Assembly: GCF_000003195.3 (NCBI RefSeq)
Contig: NC_012871.2
Location: 5,381,997 to 5,445,996 of the forward strand
Length of the DNA stretch: 64,000 bases
From: Sorghum bicolor
Taxonomy: Eukaryota; Streptophyta; Magnoliopsida; Poales; Poaceae
Direction: 5' to 3'
Below are positions 46,945 to 58,106 of the stretch, one piece after another; positions within the stretch are counted from its first letter, which is position 1, and every line of letters begins with the position of its first letter. Under the pieces are notes generated by a model. That model saw nothing but the letters and a program-made list of their open reading frames with translations, was not told the DNA's origin and searched no databases. The position numbers were made by a program, and so were the translations under genes.

Positions 46945-47587
46945 TACGTGAAAGGACGGTGCAGTAACCATGCATATGCACACCCAAGTCGTGCGGCCCC
47001 GGCCCACACTAACCTGCTACCGGTCGGCTCCACATGTTGCAATGGCTACACGTGTATGTTGCTAGAGAGCCTCCTAAACTCTTATTTACCTTGTTTACGG
47101 ATGTGCACGCGTGTGTGTGCATACGGTACAATGTGAGTGTAGAGTGTGTGGTTGTGCGCATCCAAGTTGTATCTGATTAAAAAGCATCAAAATTCGCTTC
47201 GCAGGACAAGTTCCTAGTGCTGTCCTCCAACGGGCTCTAACAATACTTCATTTGTATATTCTAAATGTTTCAGTTGTTTTTCCAAAGCATATTGAAGTAG
47301 TTCTTTCATCTGAATATATTGCATATGTTTCATCTAGATATTGCAAATTATGTAGTGACTATACACGTGCGTGCATTACAAGTGTGTGTTGTTGACACAA
47401 GGGTACGCGCGTTGGAGCACCACACGGAGACCCAGCAGCAGCAGCCACATGCGTGCGCGCGGCATTCAGCCGCGCACATCCGTCCAAACATCCAGGCACT
47501 AGTATACCCATTAAAAAACATATATAGCATATTAATAATTAAAATATGCTATATCAATGATAGTGGTACCTATAAATATAGTAGGTT

Positions 47588-48412
47588 CTTCATCAGGGTC
47601 ACCTCCAAACTTCGGCTTGGGTCGCCGCGCTATGGCTGCTGGCCACAGGAACCTGCTGAGCTGAGAAAGGTCTCCTTCAGCGATGGGGACTACCGCTCAC
47701 CGCCAAACGGCAATGGAGAGTGGGCTCAAGGCATATATGGCCAGCGAGGACCGGTTCCACGTCATGGTGTCCTGAGGAGCACGGTTGGGTGTTCATCGGA
47801 ATCTATGATGGGTTCAACGGCTCCGACGTGACCGACTACCTCTTCGTCAACCTCTACATCGCCGTGCACATCAAGTTCAAAGGCGTGCTCTGGGACAACA
47901 TCCAAGCCAGCGACAGCACCAGGTGCAGTCAACAAGAAGCGGTCGCAGGCAATGCTGAACGCCTCTGTCTCGCTGGGGCCAATGGCGATAGTGTGGAGGC
48001 CAAGCGTAGATGGACAGAAGTGCCCATGCTAGGCAACAATACCATGCCAGTGCACCACGACATCCTAAGGACGCTGGCGTGGGCGTTGAAGAAGACGGAG
48101 GAGGCATTCTTTACTGCTGCGAGGGAACACACGACCGAGAGCCCGAAGCCAGGGATTATGGTTTCCTGTGTGCTCGTCATGGTGATGAAGGGGCAAGAAC
48201 ATTTATGTCATGAATGTCGGGGATAGCCACACCGTGTGCTGGCGCGGAGGCCGGAGCCTGACCTGAAGAACGTCCGCGGCAAAAGCATTGCAGGACCTGC
48301 AGCAATGGGTTGAGATCATGCACGAGCTATAGACGCATGGCCATGCCGCTCACCGCAGATCACAGCACCGCGGACTGCGGTCCAGGAAGGGCACTTCACA
48401 CATCAAGTGTGA
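47588..48412 (+). pseudogene. PLL-type PP2C N-terminal piece, array unit 4
   Basis: Contains HRNLLS, the HGWVFIGIYDGFNGSDVTDYLFVNLYIAVHIKFKGVLWDNI line, NAERLCLAGANGDSVEAKRRWTEVPMLGNN and LKKTEEAFFTAAREHTTESPKPGIM, then the NVGDS line. It keeps the GIYDGFNG metal-site motif. A one-base insertion just before that line (TCCTGAGGAG at about 47772) and later frameshifts break it. No C-terminal exon follows in the next kilobases. Confidence 0.75.
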
Positions 48413-49086
48413 TGTGGTGTTTACACAATTTACATTTTCTTATTATTTGTGTGAGATTTCTCATAGGTAACATTTGCTTTGTAATGATAACATATATAGA
48501 TGTAGGTAGGCCTAATTGCATATCTTATATTAACCATCAACGAAAATACCCACCACTCTCATCTTTTTTTCGCTCTCATGCATGTTGTAACATACTCCCT
48601 CCATCTTAAATATAAGTCATTCCAAAAATCTTGGAGAGACAAAGGATTTCAAATGTGCGTTTCCTTTACTAAATTTGTTCTCTCTATGTCAACCTCCTCA
48701 CTTTCTCGTAAGAATGAGATATAGATAGGGCTAAAAAAGAACAAGTCAATTATCACACCATCTCTATAGTAAATGCCCTTTTTCGCAGAGGTTGTTGAAA
48801 TTATTTGCAATAAAATATTGGCTACAATCAAGAAAGTCTTATCAATGAAATTTCTATTTATACGGGATCCAAATGTAAAGATTTGTTGAGTGGGCTCATT
48901 ACTTTTTTTGTGTGACTTTGGGCTCGTACTTCCGACTCTTGAAAATCTTACATTGAGAGAATTGAATGCATGCAACTCTATATGCATGCTATGCAACGTT
49001 CATGTGAGAAGAATCATTAAATTTATGTGGACTGCTACCTGGCAATTTCGCATGAACAGGATAAAATGGGAAATAAACTAAATCAA
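48413..49086. other. Array end and Stowaway remnant
   Basis: The ACAATTTACATTTTCTTATTA spacer block is present at about 48420. A one-sided Stowaway end (ACTCCCTCCATC) occurs at about 48594. A stretch at 48660-49000 also occurs in unit 1 near 32210-32600 (GGTTTCCTTTACTAAATTT versus GCGTTTCCTTTACTAAATTT). No gene. Confidence 0.6.
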
Positions 49087-49265
49087 GGCCTTGTTTAGTT
49101 CCAAAAAAATTCTGCAAAATCGACATTGTAGCACTTTCGTTTGTATTTGACAAAAATGGTCCAATCATGGACTAACTAGGCTCAAAAGATTCGTCTCGTC
49201 AATTTCGACCAAACTGTGTAATTAGTTTTTATTTTCATCTATATTTAATACTTCATACATGCGTC
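49087..49265. mobile_element. Truncated GGCCTTGTTTAG MITE
   Basis: Starts GGCCTTGTTTAGTTCC and follows the family to ACATGCGTCTAAAG; the right end is missing. Confidence 0.8.
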
Positions 49266-49338
49266 TAAAGAAAATATATGGTGATGCTCAATCTGAAAAT
49301 GTGGTCACGCTTAATCTTGTCAATCTATATTTGATATA

Positions 49339-49598
49339 CTCCCTCCATCCCAAATTGTAAGTCATTCCAAAAATCTTGAAGAGTCAAAGCATTTTCACGT
49401 TTGACCAAAATTATAAAGAAAAATACTAAGATTTGTAACGTAAAGTGAGTATACTATGAAAATATAATCAAGAAAAAATCTAATGATACTTAGTTAGTAC
49501 CATAATAATTATTATTTTATAATATAAATTTGGTCAAATTTAGAAAAGTTTGACTCTTCAAGATTCTTGGAATGACTTACAATTTGGGATGGAGAGAG
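49339..49598. mobile_element. Complete Stowaway-type MITE
   Basis: Ends CTCCCTCCATCCCAAATTGT and its complement, flanked by TA; the long inverted repeat includes AAGTCATTCCAAAAATCTTG. Confidence 0.92.
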
Positions 49599-49600
49599 TA

Positions 49601-50628
49601 CATTTTTGCATGTGCAGCCACACCTACAATGAGGGGAAATTCTCACGAAGTAGTAGTGGAAACTAGTGATAAAGAGGGAGAGAGGGAGGAAGGTGTCCTC
49701 ACACTATCATGTGGCCGATGCCTCCGCAGCAACGACCTTCAGCTGAAGGCATGCAACTATAATTTGATGATCTACTCTGTATAGCAAATGTGATCTGGCC
49801 CCTTCTTGATCTTATCCTCTGTTGTACAATTGACAGGGCTACAAACATTCAAACAAGGGAGCACTTAATTAACTCCATATATGTTGTAGGGTAGCTGATA
49901 CATAGGAAAGATATGAGAACATAACATCGACCAATGACCTAAAGCAGAAATTATGAAAAGTATAGACATTCCATTGCGAAAAATCAAAACCGAAATTAGA
50001 AAGGAATCTAGAAGGCAAGAATGGATACCCAAAAAATATAAAGGTACAGTAGATGGTTGCTAGAGCAGACAATTGGATTCAGGTGGTTGTTTCAAAGCAG
50101 AGGAATATGTGGGGCCTATATTAATAAAAATCTAGTGGATCCGATAGCATCCAAAATGTTTGACATTTTGGTTTTCCTCTTTTTTCCATTTTTATGTGAT
50201 TTACTTCTATTTCAATCTAGCTAGTTTCGGAAATACCATTACCATTAGAGCAAGAATTTATATTTGTCTACTTCACTTGGTTGATAATTCATGGCTGAAA
50301 GTATTGTTCGGTGATTTATTGTGAGAGAAAAATATTATTAAATGGCTATCAAATTAAGGGGTGTTTAGTTCTCCTTCTATTTCAAAAAAAATGGTTTGAT
50401 TCATTATTTTTGCATAATAAAACTAAACACCATACAAAAATTTTGGAAAAAAAATATGGCTATTCTCTATTTTAGATTTTGGTCTCATGAGGCCAAAAAA
50501 AAGCCCAAAAAAGCCTCATGGGGACAACAAATTCTGTATTTTAGATAGAACTAAACATGAACCTGAAAATTTTAGCATTTTGCATCCCATCATTTCAAAG
50601 AAGTTGGCATTTTGTATTTGGCATTTTA
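49601..50628. other. Intergenic, no recognised content
   Basis: AT-rich with no coding frame recognised. A partial inverted-repeat segment with AGAACTAAACA / TTTAGTTC around 50370-50560 may be another MITE remnant. Confidence 0.4.
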
Positions 50629-50684
50629 GGCCTTGTTTACTTCCAAAAAATTTTGCAAAATAGAAATAGTAGCACTTTCGTTTG

Positions 50685-53292
50685 TGTCGACGAAAGCTGG
50701 TCGGCAGTCTACCTTGGGGTATACCCACGGTAGTAGTTTATCGGTAGACGGTGCGCAAACTACGAACTCGATGGTGACGCAAGACACGGACAAGCTTTTT
50801 ATCCAGGTTCGGCCGCCGAGTTGGCGTAATACCTACGTCCTGCGTCTGGTTGTATTGATTTGTGTTGAGAGAATATGATGTATGATCTGTCCTCTAGGGG
50901 ACCCCTGCCCCTCCTTATATATCCTGAAGGGACAGAGTTACAAGCAAAGTATCCTATTTGGTACAATATCTTGTAGCCTTGCGGTGCACGCCGACCAGTC
51001 GTGCGCCGCACGTCTTCATCTTGTGGGCCGAGCCACCTCTGACGGTGCGGCCCATATAGGCCCACGAGGGTATAGGGGTTTATACCCCCACAGCTAGTCC
51101 CCGAGCACCATGTATTGTGATGTGACACGCCGTCTTGAGCTTCTTCGATTAGTGAGGCTTGACGTCTTCAATAAGCAGGAAAGTCGCCCAAACAGTTGCA
51201 ACGGTATTTTGACCAACTCAAAAGACAGTTGATCAACATTGACATCGAAGAAGCAGGTTGTTCGAAGAATGCATGGTGCTCTTAATTAAAAAAGATTTCT
51301 TTCCTGGTGAAGTGTGCCCACTTTACTTTTCTGAAAAGTATAGACCTCAAAATAGCAAGCATATTCACCGCAAGGTGAAGTGTGCCCACTTAGTCCCCGA
51401 GCCTGGTAGTAGGTGACGTAGGCACGTGGTGCCAGGGTCAAAAGAAAATTCCCCAAAGTAGTTTTGAGACTGAGATGCATCGCTAGATGCATCGTACCGA
51501 TGTAGTCCCCGAGCTTGCTGGAAGGCGAAGTATGAGCCTTGTAGCAAGGTCTAAAAAATTGAATTTACCAGTCCCCGAGCATATCATGCTCGTCTGCAAT
51601 TGAATAGACTAATCGACCAGTCTCCGAGCATATAACGCTCGGTGGTCGGTACAGTCCCCGAATTCTCAAATTGGTGGGCTGGTCGACCAGTCCCCGAGCG
51701 TATAGTGCTCGGTGGTCGGTGCAGTCCCCAAGTTCTTAAATTGGTGAGCTGGTCGACCAGTCCCCGAGCGTATAGTGCTCGGTAGTCGGCACAGTCCCCG
51801 AGCACGGCGTAGGGACCGGTGGACAAGTCCCCGAGCGTGGTTGGGAACGTAAACGTGCTCGGTGGTCGGCACAGTCTTCGAGCACAGCATAGAGAGTAGT
51901 CGACAAGTCCCCGAGCGTGGTTGGGAACGTAAACGTGCTCGGTGGTCGGAGCAGTCCCCGGGCACAGCGTAGGGAATAGTCGACGAGTCCCCGAGCGTAG
52001 CTTGTCGACTGGGCCAAACCCCTGAAAAATAAATATAAAGAATAGGTAGTACATGATGTATAAATAAACTTTAGATAAAAATCAGTACTGAGATAAGTTT
52101 TAGATTTTTTGTTATAAAATTAGCACAAGTAGTTAATTCATCCTAGAGCTTGTACCAGCTCTGGTCTAGCCAACAATCAGCATGAGGTGCGGAACCTAGA
52201 CACGCGTGGGATTGCCAGCCTCGCCAGAGAGCTACTGCCGACCACCCGGAACGCAGAGGGCGGATCTCGTGCACGTGTAGGGAGGAGTCGGAGACAGTAC
52301 CGGCTCTGGAAAGCTCGTGTAGGAGAAAAAACTAGTGTGGCTAAACAAAAAGTTGTTTTTGAAGTATAATAAAAAATATTATGCCAAAAATAAATAAGAT
52401 ATTAGAAGTGTACTTATCTTTGGATGAAAGTCTGGTCGGTGACGACAAAATTGTCTGGCCCTCGAGCTTTTGGACTTGTTATCGTGACGGTGGTCGCGGT
52501 TGTCGTAGCGCCGTTCTTCGCGGCGATTATTATTGCGACTCGTGGTCAGAGCAAGTAGGCCAAACAACTTGGTTGATAGGCTGAGCAGGTCGGTGTCGTC
52601 GATCTGCCTCCCTTTGTAGCAGAGAAGCGGCGACGCGTTGTCGGCGTGGTCGGAGACGCTGCTGGTGTGGTCGAAACCGTAGCCAGCGTGGTTGAAGCCG
52701 CCGCCGACGTCGATGAAGAAGTGGTTGGCGCAGATCGGATCAACACCTCCTCCGTGGTCATGGCGGTGAAGTTGTTGAAGCTGACGGTGAACGTGAAGTC
52801 GCCCGCCAAGACCGCGAAGTCGGGGATGATGGCCATCTTGTTCGTCGGGAGAGCTGTACGCACACCCCCTACCTGGCGCGCCACTGTCGACGAAAGCTGG
52901 TCGGCAGTCTACCTTGGGGTATACCCACGGTAGTAGTTTATCGGTAGACGGTGCGCAAACTACGAACTCGATGGTGACGCAAGACACGGACAAGCTTTTT
53001 ATCCAGGTTCGGCCGCCGAGTTGGCGTAATACCTACGTCCTGCGTCTGGTTGTATTGATTTGTGTTGAGAGAATATGATGTATGATCTGTCCTCTAGGGG
53101 ACCCCTGCCCCTCCTTATATATCCTGAAGGGACAGAGTTACAAGCAAAGTATCCTATTTGGTACAATATCTTGTAGCCTTGCGGTGCACGCCGACCAGTC
53201 GTGCGCCGCACGTCTTCATCTTGTGGGCCGAGCCACCTCTGACGGTGCGGCCCATATAGGCCCACGAGGGTATAGGGGTTTATACCCCCACA
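50685..53292 (-). mobile_element. Non-autonomous LTR retrotransposon, 2608 bp, two 408-bp LTRs
   Basis: LTRs at 50685-51092 and 52885-53292 read as identical over 408 bp, start TG and end CA, and are flanked by GTTTG at 50680-50684 and 53293-53297. On the minus strand a primer-binding-site-like TGGCGCGCCAGGTAGGGGG (52865-52883) follows the LTR after one base, so transcription runs right to left. The 1.8-kb interior has no protease, reverse transcriptase or integrase. It holds an unrecognised short frame starting at the primer site and, at 51590-52010, many copies of AGTCCCCGAGC. Such elements need proteins made by others. LTR identity implies a recent insertion. Confidence 0.93.
51580..52010. 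repeat. AGTCCCCGAGC repeat cluster inside the LTR element
   Basis: The undecamer recurs about every 40-60 bp, together with GTGCTCGGTGGTCGG. It generates repetitive minus-strand frames (51584-52054), which are not called as genes. Confidence 0.88.
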
Positions 53293-53483
53293 GTTTGTAT
53301 TTGACAAATATTGTTCGATTATGGACTAACTAGGCTTAAAAGATTATTCTCGTCAATTCCGACCAAACTGTGCAATTAGTTTTTATTTTTACCTATATTT
53401 AATACTCCATGCATACGTCTAAAGATTCGATGTGACGGGAAATCTAAAAATTTTTGCAAAATTTTTGGGAACTAAACAAGACC

Positions 53484-53829
53484 TTATAGGGAAAAACACC
53501 CCCTAAAGCATCTCCAAGAGTATCCTATTTTTTCCTCCTAAAAATTATGTAGTTTAGCAACTTCTAAAAAGATATTGAGAAGAGAAAACAAGGTCATCTT
53601 TAAGTGTTTCTAAGAAATGACTTCTAAAATATCAAATTAGCCATATAAAGTTTTTTTTTTCGCGGCAACATGGTCGTGGTCGTCTCCTTCCATGCCGCGG
53701 CCGGCCGGCTCGCACTCAAGCTCTCTCTGCCGGCCACAAGAAGCGAGTATCACTGTCTAGAAGAAAGCAAAGCTAGCGGATCTCAGTTGCTTTGGAGTCA
53801 TCATCTTGTTGCTTTGGAGTCGGTCGGGC
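53484..53829. other. Short intergenic stretch before the UGD pseudogene
   Basis: Half a MITE-like GCATCTCCAA segment near 53510 and a CG-rich stretch (53670-53740). TTGCTTTGGAGTC is repeated at 53788 and 53810. It may be the former leader of the dehydrogenase copy. Confidence 0.4.
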
Positions 53830-53884
53830 ATGGTGAAGATCTGTTGCATTAGCACCGGCTACGTCGATGGGTCGTCCATGGCCG

Positions 53885-55218
53885 TTTTTTTAGATCAAAG
53901 CGTAACAAACACTCCGATCCGAAACTGGGTTTTCCAGTTTTACAGGATAAAGTGCCAACCAGAACAGAACCAGCTCTAGAAAGAGCAACAGAGAAACAAA
54001 AGACTCTAACCAGTTTCTCACAAACCAACTCAACAAAACTTAAGAACTCTACTACGAGACAACTAAAACGCAGCGGATGTGTTCGACGAAATTAAGTTCA
54101 TCATATCATCTGCCATTGGCTTCATTTTGGACTTCAGCAATGGGCGCCAGGACTTGATCAGCATCAGCGTCTTGTGGATCAATGCAGCCGGTGACGCCAT
54201 GACTTTCTTGTTGAAGACTAAATCATTCCTGGACTTCCAGACAGACCACAAAGCACCTGCAGATATAAAAAGGGTTAACACTTGTTTCTTACCTCGACTC
54301 TTTTCCACAATCTCTAAAAACAGTGCCACGCAGCTTGTTGGAGCCACTTCCCATCCAAGACATTCTCGCAAGAATGTCCAGAGAAAAATAGCTAAGGGAC
54401 ATTGGAAGAGTATATGATCAGAAGTTTCAAGTTTATCAGAAACAAAACATTTTTCAGGGCCAGACCATTTTTTCTTTTTCAGCTGAACTCCACATTGAAT
54501 CCTATCGTGCAAAGCCATCCAGAAGAAGATCTTAACCTTTAAAGGTATTGGACTATTCCAAATCAGCATAGCTCTAGTATCTTTCACACCACCAAACGTC
54601 AGTGCTTTATACAAGGAGCTCGTACTATATTTACCAGATTTTTCCAATGCCCAGCGAACTACATCAGTCCCATTTGACAGCTGAACCTCCTCTAACAAAG
54701 CTAGTAATTCTTGCCACTCAACACTGAAACTGTCATTGAGTTGTCTCCTGAATGAAATATTTCATTGACCCTGTTCAAAAGCCCTATCAACCTCTATATC
54801 CTGATCTGAAGCAATTCTAAACAGGTTGTGGAATCTGATCTTTAAGAGACACTCACCCAACCAGCAATCATGCCAGAATCTTGTTTGGTGACCTGCTCTG
54901 ATCTCAACTATTCTCCCCTTTTGATACCATTGTCTCATGTCCAGCAATGATCTCCAGAATTGGGAGCCCTTTCTATTTTTGATTTGGAAAATGCTTTTCT
55001 GTCCCAAATATTTCTTTCTTAACAGTGAACAGCACAAACTATCATTCCCCCTTTCTAACTTATCAATCCATTTTGCCAACAAGCACTTGTTCATCACTCT
55101 CACATCTAAAAAACCCAAACCTCCAAACTCTTTAGGTCTACTAAGAGCTGGCCACTTAACCATATGATATTTTCTCTTCTTACCCGTACCTTACCAAAAG
55201 AATCTAGCTCTAATAGTT
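53885..55218 (-). mobile_element. 5'-truncated LINE
   Basis: Flanked by the 11-bp duplication GTCCATGGCCG at 53874-53884 and 55219-55229, with a short T run (poly-A on the minus strand) at 53885-53891. The minus strand codes the end of a LINE reverse-transcriptase protein. Frame 54762-55163 has FGGLGFLDVRVMNKCLLAKW, and frame 54063-54698 has the zf-RVT region with LIWNSPIPLKVKIFFWMALH, then CxxxxETSDHILFQCP, then LFISAGALWSVWKSRND. A stop and a frame break separate the two. It landed in the first exon of the dehydrogenase copy. Confidence 0.92.
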
Positions 55219-55483
55219 GTCCATGGCCGTGATCACGCTCAAGTGCCCAGCCATCGAGGTGACCATCGTGGACATCTCCCGATTGACCACGCATCAATGC
55301 ATGGAAAAGCAATCGTCTCTCAGTCCTAGAGCCAAGCCTAGATGCCATCGTTAGAGTTGGTACAATAATGGATTTCTAGTCAAGCTAATGTTGATGTAGA
55401 GGAGACGAGAGATCCAAATAGCAAGTGCTGTGAGAAGAAATAGAAAAGAAAATGTGTTTTAGAGATAAGTATGAGACAACTTA

Positions 55484-55752
55484 GGGTTTGTTTGGCACAG
55501 CTCAACTTCACTAGTAAAGCTATTTTTTTATAAAATAGCTTCATGAGTGATTTTCTAAATGAAGTTGAGCTGTTTTGAGAAAAGTGTTTGGCAAAATAGC
55601 TTCACCAACTACTTCATGCATAGTTGAGAGAAATGAGAGAGATGCAATAAGCTACTTTTTTCAGCTTTATCCCAACTTATATCTTTGTGAGAGGAGAAAA
55701 ACAGCTTCACCCATAAAGCTGTTTTGGAAATAAGTGTTTACCAAACAGGCCC
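55484..55752. mobile_element. TTA-flanked MITE
   Basis: Ends GGGTTTGTTTGG and CCAAACAGGCCC, flanked by TTA, with AGCTTCA-type inverted motifs inside. It lies within the dehydrogenase pseudogene. Confidence 0.85.
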
Positions 55753-56274
55753 TTATTACATAACTTGTCTCTAATTATTTAGCTTATATCCAAGCACTTG
55801 GCTCTATTATTGACTTTGCTCTTAGAGCCTGCCGCGGCCACGACCTCACCTTCAGCGCCGACGACGACATCATCTTCATGTCCGACGGACCTCGCCTAGT
55901 GGGAGAGCACGCTGCACGTGGTCGCTGCCGCTGCGCCCTCCTCCTGCCCTAGCACGGCGCAAGATCGTCGTTGATAAATCCTCTGTCTCTGTCCGGACCG
56001 TCAAGGTCATGGAGAGGATCCTACAAGCGTCGCCTGTGGAGGTCCGGGAAACCTGCCGAGCAGATCCGCACGATGCCCGTGCGCGTAAAGTTATGCGGTA
56101 GTTTTTACCAAGTGTTAAAATTTTAGGAGGTTGGATTGGGAGTTGTTGAAGAGGGTTTTTTCCAATCTTGTTAAAAAAACAAGGATTAGGAGGAGATTTA
56201 GGATACGAACAAGCAACAAGCGAGCAGGCCTAGCGCACTTCCTAAAGCTAGTACCATCCGAAGCGCCCACTTTA

Positions 56275-56400
56275 GGGGCCGTTCGGTTAGGGAGATTTTC
56301 GGCCAGGAATCATTCCACTCGTTTACGGATATATAAATTTGAATATCATTCCTGACCGGAATGGTTCCTGGCCTCTGTTCCAGGTCAAACGAACGAGCCC
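56275..56400. mobile_element. TTA-flanked MITE, 126 bp
   Basis: Ends GGGGCCGTTCG and CGAACGAGCCC, flanked by TTA; inside, GGAATCATTCC and GGAATGGTTCC form a stem. Confidence 0.82.
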
Positions 56401-56801
56401 TTAGTAAGGCTTGTTTGCCAAGTTCAGGGCGCGTGCTGCGGCGCTCCATGCCTCTGTGTCTGCAAGACTGCAACACAGCGCAAGGACCTAACAATGAACA
56501 CTGTCCTTCTCGGTGAATTGAAAGAAAATCGTAGGATTGTTCTTCCTTGTCTCGCTTGCTTCCTTGCGCTCTCGCTGTCATGTCCAAATGTCCCATCTGA
56601 TTAAGTTAGCCGCAGCTTGGACTTTTGAGGATGCCATCTATGGGCTCGTCTTGGAATTTCTTTTTCTTTTTCTTTTCTTTTGGGTACTATTTATTTTACA
56701 TTCACTGATCTTCCTGCACAGAAACAGGAGTAAATGGAGATGAGAGGAAAATAGGTTGAAACAGCATTGCTGCATATATGGAACATTTTTCTTTTTTCTG
56801 G

Positions 56802-57040
56802 GGCCTTATTTAGTTCCAAAAAATTTTGGGAAAATTAACACTGTAGCACTTTCGTTTGTATTTGACAAATATTGTCCAATCATGAACTAACTAGGCTCAA
56901 AAGATTTGTCTCGTCAATTCTGACTAAATTGTATAATTAGTTTTTATTTTTATCTATATTTAATACTTCATGTATACGTCTAAAGATTCGATGTGACGGA
57001 GAATCTGAATTGCAAAATTTTTTGGGAACTAAACAAGGTC
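56802..57040. mobile_element. GGCCTTATTTAG MITE
   Basis: Full-length family member with ends GGCCTTATTTAGTTCC and GGAACTAAACAAGGTC; no clear target duplication. Confidence 0.85.
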
Positions 57041-57073
57041 TATCGGACGTGCCTTCTACTTCTGCATGCCTTA

Positions 57074-57422
57074 GAGCATCTCCAAAGGCTTTGACAAATT
57101 GACTTGGCATTTGTTGTTATTTGCAAACTCCCATAACAAAATACAAAGGACAAAAATAGGTCATCTCCAAGGAAATTGGCATTTGGACTTGGCAAAGGAT
57201 AAAAATATGAGGTCTCCGGGCGCGCGCCCTTTCCTCGCGCGTGACTTTGCTCGCGTGATCGGATTTGCAAAGCCGTCCACAGCTTGGCATTTTTGCCAAG
57301 TTTGCTCCCTCATTTGCCAAGTTGCCCAAATTGCAAACTCCAAATGCAAAACCGTTGGATACCTCTTTTGGAGCTTTTTGGCAAATTACTCAAATGCAAA
57401 CCTCAAACCCTTGGAGATGCTC
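57074..57422. mobile_element. TTA-flanked MITE with GAGCATCTCCAA ends
   Basis: Ends GAGCATCTCCAA and TTGGAGATGCTC, flanked by TTA at 57071-57073 and 57423-57425. Carries many TTGGCAA / TTGCCAA motifs and a CGCGCG-rich centre. Confidence 0.88.
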
Positions 57423-57474
57423 TTAGTAGTCTTTTGATTTGCTTCTCTTCTCAGAATGTACATTCCTCTAGCTC

Positions 57475-57545
57475 TGATTCTTCTCCAGTTCTCCTGTAAA
57501 TGGCTCTTCTGATTCTTCTCCAGTTCTCCTGTAAATGGCTCTTCT
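57475..57545. repeat. 35-bp tandem duplication
   Basis: TGATTCTTCTCCAGTTCTCC... occurs at 57475 and again at 57510 without change. Confidence 0.9.
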
Positions 57546-58106
57546 TGCCAAGAGAGGAGCAAATCGAGTACATTGACTGATTGCTTGGACATTTTTTGGT
57601 GGAATGTTTTCAGCCAGTGAGGCCTCATGTTTTCAGCCAGGGCCATCCGCTGTCGGCTCGAAGCGAACTGCACAATCGGGGTGAAGAGATTGACAGCTAT
57701 TTAAGGCCTCGTTCGTTTCGGCCGGAATGGCCCGTTTCGCTGCTCAATCCGTGTGGATTGCCACCGGCCCGTTTTGAAACCAGATCCGCCTCAACTTGTC
57801 GTTCGGTTTGAGCTGGCCCAGGAAAGAAATCTGGCCTGGTTTGGCCATTCCACCCCTTTCCACGTCTGGAACAAAGCCCGACCTCCTACCCTCCGGAACG
57901 GAGTCAGGCCTGAGACGGCGCAGTCGAGCACCACGAGCAGTCGAGACCCCGCAGCTGCAGGCCGTAGTGGAGGCGACGGCGGCGACGGCGGGGCGGTGCG
58001 AGACAACGGCGACGCGACCGACTCCAACCCTACGTCCTTCCCCTTCTTCGTCCTTCTCGCCGGTGATCCCTCGCTCTCCCCTTCGTCCTCGTCTTCTCTC
58101 CCTCCT

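Larger units (their letters stand above)
40213..47262 (+). pseudogene. PLL-type PP2C pseudogene, array unit 3
   Basis: The N-terminal piece (40213-41165) is the best preserved: HNLLSR, RVSFSG-like, GEVRFHVVVSEEHG, a YDGFNG line, [72 protein letters not shown] and PDLKNVFGKAS. Two Trp codons have become TAG (40529-40531 and 40634-40636), so it cannot make full protein. The C-terminal remnant (QDKFLVLSSNGL, stop, QYF) lies about 6 kb on at 47203-47262, beyond a CACTA derivative, a Mutator-like element and MITEs. Confidence 0.75.
50629..53483. mobile_element. GGCCTTGTTTAC MITE split by an LTR element
   Basis: The left 56 bp (50629-50684) and right 191 bp (53293-53483) together make a normal family member, flanked by TTA at 50626-50628 and 53484-53486. 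The TTA duplication points to a PIF/Harbinger-type origin for this copy. Confidence 0.9.
53830..56031 (+). pseudogene. UDP-glucose 6-dehydrogenase pseudogene, interrupted
   Basis: The first piece (53830-53884) reads MVKICCISTGYVDGSSMA and continues after the LINE (55219-55301) as VITLKCPAIEVTIVDIS. This is the N-terminal NAD-binding segment of the enzyme that makes UDP-glucuronate for cell-wall polymers; the usual GAGYVGGP loop is altered to STGYVDGS. Later pieces read CRGHDLTFSADDDIIFMS (55830-55883) and KIVVDKSSVSVRTVKVMERIL (about 55968-56030), matching downstream parts in order. The segment 55302-55829 between them is unrelated and includes a MITE. The rest of the roughly 480-residue enzyme is missing. 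Confidence 0.85.

Noticed and set aside
51584..52054. 156-codon minus-strand frame with repeated peptides
   Set aside because: Product of the AGTCCCCGAGC repeat inside a non-autonomous LTR element; no gag or pol similarity seen.
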